Positions 11,666 through 21,916 of a stretch of DNA of 64,000 nt are shown here, piece after piece. The translations under genes were made by a program, and so were the position numbers. The notes beneath the pieces were generated by a model that saw nothing but the letters and a program-made list of their open reading frames with translations, made no database searches and had not been told where the DNA came from. Source of the stretch: Ophiobolus disseminans. Lineage: Eukaryota; Ascomycota; Dothideomycetes; Pleosporales; Phaeosphaeriaceae. Where the stretch lies: contig MU006237.1 in NCBI GenBank assembly GCA_010093685.1, forward strand, positions 620,001 through 684,000, in the 5' to 3' direction. How positions within the stretch are numbered: position 1 is the first letter of the stretch; every line of letters begins with the position of its first letter.

Positions 11666-13829
11666 TTCTTCTAGCTTCTTTGCAAATAGCACTAGAGAGG
11701 CAGCTAGGGAGCTGCTTGCTCTAATCCACCCTTTGTCTAGAAGAGAAATTAATTCCTTGCGTAAGACTAGAAGTTCTCCTCTGCTTATGTTGTACAAAGG
11801 ACCCTAAGGTGGCTCCTTTTCTTTTCTATCCTTATCCTTCTCTAGTTTAATCTAGTGGTCAATCTTAGGTCCGCGCAGAGAAGGCATCCTTGCAGCTATT
11901 TTAGGGTTAAAGATCTAGGCTATATGCTAGTGTGCTTCGGGAGAAGAGATATAACATTAACCTTTTTCTTTAGGGCTAACGCCTTTTCAATATCTCGAAA
12001 AGATGCTGCAAACACCTGCACTGTCTTGTCGTTCTTTAAGCGCTAGACGTACGTATAATAAGCTGCTGCGCTAATTCGCTTTAGATGTTAGTCTTTTGAG
12101 ATAGAGCGGTCCTCTATACTAATAAGGCGGATTCTCTAGTGTAATAAGTGGATGTAGATAGACCTCTTAGACGGAGCGATAGTAACTTATCTCTTGTTTA
12201 TCTATAGGCGTCTAAGTATAAGATCGTATCCTAGGTGTGATAGCGAAACGTATCCCTATATAGTGTTCTTGTAACCTTTAATGTTAATAGTAAGCCTAGC
12301 AACTTCCTTAATAGTTCCAGACTTTTCAGTAACTCTCTCTAATACCCAAGAAGAGATAGATAGGCACTGTAAGCCAGTACGTTTAACAAGATGTAGACTA
12401 ATAAGAGAGTACGCAAGGTTACTAGTATTAATTAACGTTAAGGCAAAAGTGTGCTAATTGACTAACGTTTCTACGGTAACTCTATTGCTACTTATATCCT
12501 TCTTAAAGGATGCCTATTCTTCTTTTAATTTTTGCTGACTTACATGCTGCTCTTGCTAGTGACTTTAAGCAAAAGCTATTCTTTTCCCGAGTCGCTGTCC
12601 TTATCTAGGGTCTCTATCCTACCTGAGTCGTCCTCACTGCTAGACTCCTCCTTTCTAGCCTTCCTGCTCTTCTTTCGTTCCTTAGTCTAAGAGCTAGAGG
12701 CCTTTAACACAGCTGTGCTCCTGTTCCTCTCTTTCTTAGTTAAGCCTTTATCGTCCGTGTAGGCAGCAGATACATGCCCTATGCGCTTGCAGTTAAAGCA
12801 ACGTCTTTTGCGGCGTAATTAGTCGTACTTAGAGTTGCTAAGTCAGCGGGGCTTCCTAGATCTTCCTATGTATTCTACACCTTCTATTGTGTCCTCTAGT
12901 ACTAGGGAAGCGGAGCGGTGCTTTGCCTTGTACTCTTCATGTTGAAATTTGTTACTCTAGCTTTAGCCCTAGCTTCCTCTAGTATAGATGTCCGTCCGGT
13001 ATAGCTAGTCCGCGATTTCAATTGCCTTGTTTTGTAGTTCATCGAGATCCCTGCTCTTAAGGCCTATAAGCTTATCTTGAAGCTTGTAGCTAAGCCTCTT
13101 CTAAAAGATTATTATCTTCGTTTCTTTATCTAGTCTGCTGTTAGACAACAACAGCTGCTCTTGAAAATCCATAACGTAGTTACGGATGTTCTTCTTGCCC
13201 TGTAACATAGACTAAAGCTTATCATGAGCACTTTCTGCCTTATAGGGATCTCTAAACATCTAATTAAAGAATCCTAGCAGCTAGTTGAAGTCCTAGGAAT
13301 TAGAGGCTCTTATCTTATTCATGTATAGCAACGTTAACGTCGCTGCGGTTCCCTTAAGCCTAGCGAAGGTATAGTCGCATGCTCTCTTGTGTGAACCAAA
13401 ATCCTCCTTGTTATTTTCTACCTTAGCAGTAAGCTGTTAGTAGAAGACTTAGAATTGCTTCCTTATGCTATCAAATATATCCAGATCTAGTTGTCGACGG
13501 CGTTTTAGGGCAGCTTGGGCTGCATTTGTAGGCTGTATCGCAGCTAGAAGGGTAGCTAGCTATGCTAGCGGCTGTTCGTTTGCGTTCGCTGGTTCGGGGA
13601 CTGAAAGAGGTAGGTTGTTCGTTTCTCCTTCTATAGTCACGGAGTTCTTAGTGCTTAGGTCGGGCCTATTTAGCACTATACTTATCTCCTTCTAGATGTA
13701 GAAAGCTTCTTGCGTTCTTGTTTGCGCTGCAGGTTCATCTATTCCTTGTGCTATACATAAGTTTTAGAGAGAGGTTTGTATTTCTTTAGCACTTACACTA
13801 TCCTAGTGCAGCTGTGCTATTTTCACTGC
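11666..13829 (-). pseudogene. gag, protease and RT start of chromovirus B
   Basis: On the minus strand this is the 5' coding part of element B. A CCHC knuckle (RKRRCFNCKRIGH) lies near 12785-12820, with an acidic and serine-rich stretch after it. The RT start [10 protein letters not shown] is near 11715-11745. It continues on the other side of the solo LTR (11324-11356) and of element A (5551 downward). Stops and frame breaks are frequent. Short plus-strand frames here are not genes. Confidence 0.7.
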
Positions 13830-14032
13830 CACCAGGCGTTGCAATAATTCGTGTCCGATTAGCTAAGCGAGGCCCTCACCAAAATGCCTTATCTTCACCA
13901 CTACCATACAATTGCTCTAACAAAGTCAGAATCACAGCCATTTTGGCTCAAAATTGATGATAGGCACATGAGGCTGTAAATAGCTATATAGAGGCCTATA
14001 CTGAAGCGTTTTCTAGTGTTGCAGTCGCGTTT

Positions 14033-15303
14033 TTACCAGGTTGCAGAGCGGATCTTCTCTCCACCGTTAACAGATAGCTCAGAGCACCTCTCAGGCATTT
14101 CAACGATCCGATCTCTGATCTGTTCTAACGTTATTGAAGCCTAAACTTCCTGTAGTATCTCCTTTAAGTGAGTCTTTGTACCATCCCACGCTTTTTGACN
14201 NNNNNNNNNNNNNNNNNNNNNNNNNNNNNNNNNNNNNNNNNNNNNNNNNNNNNNNNNNNNNNNNNNNNNNNNNNNNNNNAGTTAGCCTGCCGCAGGTTTT
14301 CTGCAACGTTATCTCTACTTTTTGTGCCGTGCGATGGGTCGTTATCCTCCTGAAGCAGCCACGATCGAGGCTCCTGGAGGCGAGCTTCATGTATATATCT
14401 GATGTACGTTGGAAGGACGTTTGACGCGTAGTACTGCTGCGTCATATAGTGGCTAGAGCCTTGTACTTCGAGAGGTGGAGGCCTAGTAGCCTCCTATTCC
14501 TTCACCCTCTCATGGTATTGATCGTCTGTTTCGTACTTGCTTCTTCGAGGTTTTGGAGGCTGTTTTGGAGGCTTCAGCATGTCCTTCTCATCGTTATAGA
14601 AGCAGAGAGGGCTCTTGAAGTTCTAGTTTATAGAGGCGTACATATACAGCGTTAGAGGTGTTGCCTTTCGCTTCTTCCTCGTACAAACGTTTCCTAGCTT
14701 CAGGCGCTCTCCCTTCCTACGCAGAATACGAGGCTGCTGGAAGCTCTCTGTTGGGTTGAAATGAGCCTCATCTGTAAAGTAAACAGTATCCTAGAAGCCT
14801 CGGATAGGCTCCTCTTTATAGTTGTTGCTATAGCGTACGCGCGCGCGTTTATTTGCAACAGAGATCTTATCTGAATAGGCTGCAGCGTATAGGTGCGCGT
14901 CCTCACGATTGCTAAGGTTATAGCGGAGGGCCCGAGGGCATAGAGGGACGTTATTTACGCGTTTTTGAACAGGTATTGGAGCGTCTCGAACAGGGTTCTC
15001 TTTGCCAGTCAGCAGACTTTGAAGCTGCTCTTGGCTGACTCTGTACGGCCGACCAAGCTTATGGCCTTTCTGCTGAGCTTTCTGCTTCCTTGTACGTCGG
15101 CCATTGCTAAACTGCTCTCTCTCCCGCCTCCAACGCAGTCCTGTACGTTCTGAGATACCGTGGGCATCAGCTACCTCCTGTAGAGTCTCGTTATGACGTC
15201 GGTGATCGTAATGCCAGAAATAATGGCTTCGCTCTTCTGTATCAGGAATAGTAAGAATTTCGTCTTGTATAGGAGTATGAGGGCTTTCATATGCATCAGC
15301 CAT
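14033..15303 (-). pseudogene. Tc1/mariner-type DDE transposase, broken
   Basis: The start is ATG at 15303 (MADAYESPHTP). A helix-turn-helix (LQEVADAHGISERTGLRWRR) lies near residues 40-60 and a second HTH region includes GRPYRVSQEQLQSLL. DDE catalytic motifs are visible as YFTDEAHFNP (first Asp, about 14760) and WLLQEDNDPSHG (second Asp, about 14345). The third acidic residue would fall in or near the run of N. The C-terminus has the usual TLEQIRDRI signature (about 14105). In-frame TAG codons near 14790, 14625, 14490 and 14140 and the gap make it non-functional as assembled. Confidence 0.8.
14200..14279. other. Assembly gap, 80 N
   Basis: A run of undefined bases lies inside the transposase relic. 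The true length and sequence are unknown, and reading frames that run through it are artefacts. Confidence 0.99.
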
Positions 15304-15469
15304 GACAAAATTCAAGCAATATTGAGGTATATTGTATTATGTTGAAGATAGGATGTTGATGGTGTTCAAATGTTTAGTGGGGGCCTCGCTTAGCTAATCG
15401 GACACGAATTATTGCAACGCCTGGTGCTGCTAGTCCTACTGCAGAGGTGTCTGCTGCTGCTATTGTAGT

Positions 15470-15612
15470 ATATTTGCTTAGTAGCAATACTTTCCTTTGC
15501 TTGCTTGCTCGGTAGCAAGGCTTTTGGCTTGCTTGCTTAGTAGCAAGGCCTTTAGTTGGCTTGCTCAGTAGCAAGGCTTTTAGCTAGCTTGCTTAGTAGT
15601 AAGGCTTAGCAC
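15470..15612. repeat. Minisatellite, about 28-32 bp unit, 4-5 copies
   Basis: Degenerate tandem units have the core TTGCTTAGTAGCAAGGCTTT. Each unit contains the small inverted repeat TTGCT...AGCAA. The array lies outside the transposon's inverted repeat, in the 5' leader or gag region of chromovirus B. It gives a spurious low-complexity frame on the minus strand. Confidence 0.75.
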
Positions 15613-15814
15613 TGCAGTCCTCTGCAAGTACTCTTCGCTAACTCTCTGTAAGATCAAGACAGTAAAACTAAGAGCGGTCCTTTGCTCAATCAGTATCCTC
15701 AAGATATCGCTCTAAAAGGCGTCCGTCTAGATATAGCTCTAGGGGGCTTTAATCGTCACTGCTATAGAGCTCACTCCAAAGAGGCTGGTTTGACGTAGCA
15801 GGTGCTATAGAAGG

Positions 15815-15824
15815 ATCAAATTCA
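15815..15824 (-). other. Primer-binding site of element B, self-priming type
   Basis: On the minus strand TGAATTTGAT lies 2 nt inside the 5' LTR end. It is perfectly complementary to ATCAAATTCA in the LTR (15872-15881). Relative to element A, one base pair differs on both sides (G:C in A, A:T in B), so pairing is kept. Confidence 0.65.
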
Positions 15825-15826
15825 AT

Positions 15827-16050
15827 TGTAGGGGTGCGATAGGTTAACCATAAGTGCAAGGTAAACAGTAATGAATTTGATACAGTCTTCTCAAGATCAG
15901 ATGAAAGGTTTTCATCTGATCTCGGTTCAGATTGGCTGCAACCAATAAGAGTCTGTGGATGTGGTGAGCCACACCTCAGCTACAACCACCACTTTAGCAG
16001 AACCGAGGCCATAGGCTAAGGAACATCCATCAAGGCTTCAGCCCTTTACA
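15827..16050 (-). repeat. 5' LTR of chromovirus B, little mutated
   Basis: It is 224 bp, with TG...CA ends, and is the partner of 2502-2725. This copy keeps many CA and TG dinucleotides that are TA in its partner. It is the copy nearest the unique gene region. Confidence 0.88.
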
Positions 16051-16790
16051 ATCAGCTAGGTGACATGCTGAATACTCTTCTGTTGAGTATTATATTAGTG
16101 GAGATTAAGCTTGTATCTCTTAGTAAGGGTCTTGTAGTAGTCTATATCTGTAAGGGGTTGAACCTTAAAAAGGAAATAGGCACGACTACATGCACCAGCC
16201 CCGGCCAAAAGGCAGGCACAAGTTGAATCAACGGTGTTCAACTTGCGTAGTCGATATTTATACAGCATGAAGACATGTGAGGCGTGACTGCGCCGCTCTC
16301 AAACCCACTAGTGGGTCCTGCATGGGTCTAACCCATCACAATATCCTCCTTGTAGGCTTTCTGGCCTTAGATTGATAACATAGATAGGTGTGTTGCCTCC
16401 TTAATTCCAGCTGCAGCACTGTACTAGGATAGTTCAGGCCGGTCTGGCATAAATGGCTTGATCAGGAATAGGACTAGTCCTTCTTCCTTTACATTATCCT
16501 AGGTGTTGTAGGCAGCGCAGCGCGCTTTGACTTGAGTAAGCCAAGTAGTCTAGTCATGCTAGTTGCTGAGGATGATAGTTGCATTGCGTTGATTGATGAG
16601 AGACATAGTGTCTAGGTGATTTGTAGCTTTCTGGTGGGTAGCCTTAGTGAAGGCAGTGAGACTTTTAATTGTCAGATGTGATGAGGTATTAGAACCTGAT
16701 AATGGATGAGATGAATTGATGATGTGTGCTTGTATCGTCGTGTTCTCTGGTCAGGGCAGAGTTTGACCTAGTGTCAGATCTAGTACCAGT
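16051..16790 (-). pseudogene. Ty1/Copia gag relic (element C), proximal segment and leader
   Basis: A minus-strand reading shows a Copia gag N-terminus from ATG near 16602 (MSLINQRNATIIL), with further blocks EEGLVLFLIKPFMPDRPEL and AGIKEATHLSML. It is interrupted by the solo LTR at 16149-16340. The frame resumes at 16148 (DYYKTLTKRYKLNLH) and then across element B at 2501. In-frame stops are TAG. A possible primer site (TGGTACTAGATC, minus strand) lies near 16780, suggesting the 5' LTR would begin just right of it, but I cannot define that LTR. Confidence 0.65.
16149..16340. repeat. Solo LTR, 192 bp, with perfect 5-bp duplication
   Basis: TGTAAGGGG...CCATCACA is flanked on both sides by ATATC (16144-16148 and 16341-16345). 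It contains a 9-bp-arm hairpin (CAAGTTGAA/TTCAACTTG) and a TATAAATA-like box on the minus strand. It interrupts the Copia C gag. Unlike its surroundings it is rich in intact CA and TG dinucleotides, so it probably arrived after the main RIP episode or escaped it. Its family is different from elements A and B. Confidence 0.85.
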
Positions 16791-17393
16791 GTGCCAAGGC
16801 GCTTGTGCCAGCCCATTTGGTGGGGTGTGAGGCGACACCTGCGGCGACTAGCGCACATGCACGGTAGGCCCCTGCTTCGCAGCCATTGGGCCCGAGTATG
16901 TTACTAGAAGTAGATATAAGACGAAATGATAGGTTTTCCGGGTCATAGCGGTCATGAGGGTGTGCAGTAACGCTTCCTTCGAGAGACCGGTGAGAGGCGA
17001 CCCCTCTTTCAGCTTTGCTTGCTTTTGTACGGCTGAAGCAGCCTTGCAGATGTAGCGTGTGGAGACGTATTGCGATTGGCTGGCCTTGTCGAGGTACCCA
17101 GCTCTTATGCCTCGTTGCTGCCACAAGCATGCAGACCCCGCAGCCTCGCAATGCGATCACCAGCGGCTGCGTCCGTATGATGTACCCACGACATGCAACG
17201 AGACGAAATAGCGACACCTAGTTCGTCTCGAGATGCACGGACTGTCCCTCGGCCTTCAGTTATGTGGGGCGAGTTTGGGAGGCCGGATGTAAAGATATAG
17301 CAAGCTTCCAACTAGTACTCGAGCATCGCTGCTCGATACTTGCCTCAGCCTTGCGAAGCAAATTTCTCATCGCCCCTCATCCGACCAGGCGAA
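16791..17393. other. Intergenic, GC-rich, upstream of kinase gene
   Basis: The sequence changes abruptly from AT-rich decayed repeats to GC-rich DNA here. Overlapping short frames on both strands show no recognisable domain. It probably holds the promoter of the kinase gene and possibly the end of Copia element C. Confidence 0.5.
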
Positions 17394-19468
17394 ATGATGG
17401 GGGAAGCCCACCGGCAGAAGACACCATGGCGCACCAAAGTCAGCAAGGTCAAAGCAGCGCTCGGTTTCGCAAGCAAGACTACCAAAGATACGGAGATTTC
17501 ACCTGGTAGGTGGACATATCTATCAAAGTGTAGTTTTCTGTCCCTAACGATTTCAAAGCGGCTGAGACGCCAAAGGTTTCTGCTGTCACGTCCTTCAGCC
17601 CAGCTCTAGACTTCGGGAAAATCGTGGAAGACGTTGACATCGCCTGTGCTAAGAACCATACGAAAAGCCAAAGATTCTTACCCCGCGACAGGCTGGAAGA
17701 AATTGTGACAGAATCGATGGTGCAGTCCGCCTTTCTTTCGGCAAGTCAAGATACCCAGAAAGAGATTGGCTCCAATAAAGATCTCGTCCAGTATGTTTTG
17801 GCTAAAGGCAAACAACTGTTTCTCATTATCTTAATGAGTCGGGATAAGGGGGACCAGAAAGACCTCCGCTTGACGATGGAAAGATGTAAAAGTGAGAATC
17901 TTGACGACGAATCAATCCCAATCGGCTTCAGTGAAGATCGCCCTTCGAGAGCATACACTCTGAAGGACGCTCAAGAGAAGCGTTATTACTCACTTTTCGA
18001 CGACTGGGACCGAAATCAAAGGAATCTTTTCGAATTCTGGCAATGGCGCATAGCAATACCTGTCTTTGATACTCGTGCAACGTTCCGTTTTCAGTTCGAT
18101 GCGCAACAAGTCCTACCTTTCCTCGAATATGCACCAGTCCCAACGAGCAGCGGTTTCTTTGGCGAAGTTTCGCGAACGGTAATCCACGCGCGTCATGTGA
18201 AGAATATGAACCTGCCGACCTACCCTTGGACTCCGATTGATTCAGACGGAAATGCTCGTGCCGCAGTACCGTCGCATCACATCGCAATCAAGAAAGCGAA
18301 AGATGAGGCTGAACTGAATAGCTTCTTTGACAAAGCAACCGACTTCAGAAAACAAAGCGCTGGATTCTACGATAAGGAAGCAGGGAATCTGTACCGAGTA
18401 CGAGAGTTTTGCTCACCACATCTCATCAAGTCAATTGCTGCCTACCAAATTGACCAGACACGATGTCTTATTTTCCCGTGGGCAGATGGTGGCAATCTTA
18501 GCGACTTATGGCAGAAGCACGAAGATAATGCCAAAGATAGGTCCAAGGTTCGCTGGCAACTACTACAGTTTGTCGGTATATGCTCTGCTCTTGACGAGCT
18601 TCACCAGTCCAACGTCCGACATGGCGACCTGAAACCAGAGAACATACTCTGGTTTGAGCCCAATAAGGATGGAGGTATTCTTCAAATTGCCGACATAGGC
18701 CTCGCCACGTTCCACGAGAAAGAGGCGCACACAAAGAATCGTAAGGGAATGGCGACTGAGACTCCCTCCGGTACTTCCCGATATGAGCCACCAGAAATGG
18801 ACCAAAACCGTGGACGACCGGATCCCAGGTCCCGTCAGTACGATATGTGGTCCATGGGATGCATTGTATTTGAGTTCCTTCTATGGCTTGTATATGGCCA
18901 TGGCGCGATCCGGACCTTCAGGAATCAGACTCCCTACTTTTGGCAAAAACATTACCGTGAGGGGAGATCCACATACGAGATTCATGATTTCGTTACTGCA
19001 GTAATGAAAGACTTGAGCACGAAGCTTGAAACAGACTCTGCTTACATGCATCTTTTCGACCTAGTGCGGAAATATCTACTTATCATTCCAATATCCGACA
19101 AGTACGAGAGTGTTAAAGGGTGCCGAGAGATTGCGTGTGAAGCTCACAAGCGTATCAAACACATCTATGATCGAACTGAGACTGATACCTACTATCTGGA
19201 ACCAATGAGACTGGATGTGGCGCTATCCGAGCTCAGGCATAAGCACGAAGTGCACCAAAAGGATGGCAATCTTGCAGTAGCAGGACACTCGGAGACTTCC
19301 GGAACAGCTGAAAAGCTACCAACTCCCCCAAATGAAAGCGTAGAACCCGAGGAAGAAGTGGCTGGTATCAGGTTCGGCTTTCGTGCGGCGACTGTCGTTG
19401 ATGCACCTCTACCAGATCTTCGTACATCAGGAAGCGGTGGTCGCCAAGAAGTGCGTACTCGTTACTAA
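17394..19468 (+). CDS. Large protein kinase, non-RD, of a fungal accessory family
   Basis: Exons are 17394-17505 and 17559-19468. The 53-bp intron has a CTAAC branch site, and the phase-1 join gives PAAETPK. The product is about 673 aa (or 672 from the second ATG at 17397). The first 230 residues form an N-terminal region with no domain I can name. The kinase domain follows: glycine loop SSGFFGEV (about 234-241), lysine in IAIKKAK (K282), catalytic loop HGDLKPEN (from 392), activation segment DIG (416), PPE in place of APE, and DMWSMGC. HRD is HGD and DFG is DIG, but the catalytic Asp, Lys and Asn are kept, so activity is plausible. Its layout matches the kinase at 23476. A HET gene follows 280 bp downstream on the same strand. 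Confidence 0.85.
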
Positions 19469-19747
19469 GGTCATTTCTAACCTGGCGGATCAAAATAACT
19501 AACAGTTTGCATTAGTATGTAAGCCCTCTGGATCAAAATCTCCAGCCCGATCGTTGCTGACGCAAATTCTTTTTCTTTGAAGAATGTTCGTGACTCTCTC
19601 CCCCTAATGTTCTGAATCGTTGACATACTCACAACGTTACTCTTGAACAGATAGTAAGTACTACACGGTGTCGGACCTTGCTATGCTAACTACATGCAGT
19701 TTGTAAGAGCTTCATATCCTCTTTGTCAGGCTGTGAACATTATTGAC

Positions 19748-21742
19748 ATGGTACAGCAATCTAGCAAGCTCAACGACGACTGGATCTCATTACCGGACAA
19801 CGACTTCGCCGCTGACTTCTTTAGCTTGATTGGCTGGGACAAAGCCAGACCGACACCTAGTACAGCTGACATGAGGCTTTGTCATGCTTGCGCAGGTCGT
19901 AGTGCAGAACATTTGTTTGATGATGTATATGATCTGACAGTGCTTCAGCAACGGGCCAGAAAGTGCCGTATTTGCAGTATCTTGCAGATTGCATTGACTC
20001 GAAAGGGTCTCGGGGAACGTCAATCGGTGCAGCTACAACAAGATACTGGCCACGTAGGATTGAGAAACGGCCCGAACCTACTATCATTGTACTGCGAACC
20101 TGGTAGGAAATATCTTCAAGTCAGCTGCAGCATGTTTACTAATACGCCTCTGCAGATCCTACGACACCAAATGTGGATGGCGCGCCTCTCGGCCTCCCTG
20201 TCCTTTTCGAACGAGCTTCACCCGAGTTCTTCCAGCTGTTGAAGGAATGGACTCGAGTTTGTGACTCCGAGCATGACACGTGTCGCAGGAACGAAGACCA
20301 TAAGCCTACTATCCCAACACGACTCATTGAGGTGGGTGCCTGCCTTCGGCTGGTGGATGCAGCGGATGTCAAGTCACCTCGATATGTTGCTCTTAGCCAC
20401 TGCTGGGGGCCTCTCAAGGAAAACGAGAAGTTCTGCACCTACAAGAACAACATCCAGCTTCTCAAGAAACATATTGACCTTGATACGCTGCCACGCACAT
20501 TCCGTGACGCTGTGACCGTGGCTCGTGGTCTTGGTATCGACTACGTCTGGATCGACTCATTGTGCATCATTCAGGACGATGACGATGACTGGCAGAATGA
20601 GTCACGCAAGATGGAACAGATTTTCAATGTCGCATACTGTACGATCGGCGCGAGCTCAGCCAAGTCGTCGCTAGATGGGTTTTTGACTAATCCATTACCC
20701 CGAGACGTTGTCGCGTTGCCCTTTGGTACGGGAAATGCAGCGTATGCCTGCATCGACATCGACGACTTCCATGGCGATGTTGAACTTGGACCGCTCAACA
20801 GTCGTGGCTGGGTATTGCAGGAGAGGGCGCTCTCTCGGCGTACGATATTCTTCACTTCAACACAAGTGTATTGGGAGTGTGGAGCGGATATACACTGTGA
20901 GACTTTGGCTCATCTTGAGAAGTGAGTATGCAATGGCAACTGCACTCTAGTCTGCTCCCCTACAGCCCCAGTCCAGTCTATCGCCACGAAGTTCTCTCCA
21001 TCTAACACTTTCACACAGTACGAAGGTTGCGCTTCTAGGCGATGCCAACTTCCCAAACGCTGCCGTCGGGCACTATAAGGATGGCCGACAACTCCTCATA
21101 CAGGATCTCTACGAGCGATATTCCGGGCTGGCGTTCACCAAATCGGCAGACCGAGCCGTTGCCGTACTAGGCTTGCAAGAACGCCTCGCCCGAACCTTCA
21201 ACACAAAAGCCGCCTTCGGACTCTTCGAGGCATACTTTGCCCGAGGGCTCCTCTGGAAACGCCGCGACTTCCAACTCATGAATACCATACCCCAGCCTCG
21301 TGGCCGTCGCATACCTTCCTGGTCCTCGCTATCCAAAGAAGGTAGAATCAAGTACATGGATGCGACCACGGAACTAAAGTTCAAGGAGGTTGAATGGGCA
21401 ACCAATGACTTCGACAATCCGTTCAAGACGCCGAGTGGTACGGTTGGTGGAATCGAGACGGCGACATTTAGGGGGCTTGCTAGGGCGATCAATATGTCAA
21501 GGGCAGAGATTCTGCGGATCGTCAGGTTCGACTGCAAGGAGGAGTACAGCGTCGAGGAGCTGAGGTGTGTTGTTATTGGGAGAAACAAGGTAGAAGAAGG
21601 GCAGCTGGGAGAGAGAAGCTATATACTGGTGATACACCGGGAACGCAACGCATTGGGTGAGAATGTGTACGTGAGGGTTGGAGTGGGATCCATTAAGTCT
21701 GATGCGGTCGGAACTGAGGGAGCATGGGTTGCTGTTCACTAG
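19748..21742 (+). CDS. HET-domain (heterokaryon incompatibility) protein
   Basis: Exons are 19748-20102, 20156-20921 and 21019-21742, encoding about 614 aa. An apparent 5'UTR intron (19654-19699, GTAAGT...TGCTAAC...CAG) removes the ATG at 19694, so I chose the next in-frame ATG, 19748. Intron 1 has a perfect TACTAAT branch. The N-terminus has paired cysteines (LCHAC, CRICSI) common in this family. The HET domain shows YVALSHCWG (about 195-203), GIDYVWIDSLCIIQD, an acidic DDDDDW and RGWVLQERALSRR. The C-terminal third resembles the usual variable tail. HET proteins trigger programmed cell death after fusion of incompatible hyphae. The position between two related kinases suggests a recognition or cell-death locus. 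The partner and trigger are unknown. Confidence 0.9.
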
Positions 21743-21916
21743 GAGATGATGTATTTATGAGCTTGATTTCTTCATCTACGGTGAGCATCTCTAAATTCCA
21801 ACCTCGTCGCGCTCTCGCTGATCAAATGAGAATGTTACTCCTTGCAGGCCGCGTGCGACATTGTTTCGCAAAGCCAGATCTGTTGAAGTGAAGTGTATAT
21901 ATTCAGACCACTACTT

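Larger units (their letters stand above)
13830..15424 (-). mobile_element. Tc1/mariner-like DNA transposon with about 50-bp inverted repeats
   Basis: The ends are near-perfect inverted repeats of about 50 bp. The left copy (about 13832-13884) starts CACCAGGCGTTGCAATAATT and the right copy (about 15375-15424) is its reverse complement, including the core GTCCGATTAGCTAAGCGAGG. Between them is a transposase relic on the minus strand. The element sits in the 5' region of chromovirus B. A clear TA duplication is not visible at the ends, so the exact borders may be a few bases off. GC content is higher and CAG/CTG more frequent than in the surrounding RIP-decayed DNA. Confidence 0.78.
2502..16050 (-). 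mobile_element. Ty3/Gypsy chromovirus B, complete but nested and RIP-decayed
   Basis: Two 224-bp LTRs (2502-2725 and 15827-16050) bound it. The 5-bp flanks are ATTAG on the left and ATCAG on the right, a target-site duplication differing by one C-to-T. On the minus strand the order is gag with a CCHC zinc knuckle (about 12780-12820), then protease and RT, RNase H, integrase and a C-terminal chromodomain (about 2830-2945). The RT is interrupted by the A element (5552-11323) and an A-type solo LTR (11357-11665). The 5' region is interrupted by a Tc1/mariner-like element (13830-15424). The reading frame resumes across the A and solo-LTR insertions, in VDYRALN and in LFAKK respectively. All coding parts are full of TAG/TAA stops. 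Confidence 0.85.

Noticed and set aside
14100..14445. Frames on both strands running through the N block
   Set aside because: Their length depends on undefined bases. Only the minus-strand transposase reading has motif support.
16791..17217. 145-codon minus-strand frame as a gene
   Set aside because: Overlapped by several frames on both strands, no ATG context or domain, and it sits between a transposon relic and a kinase promoter.
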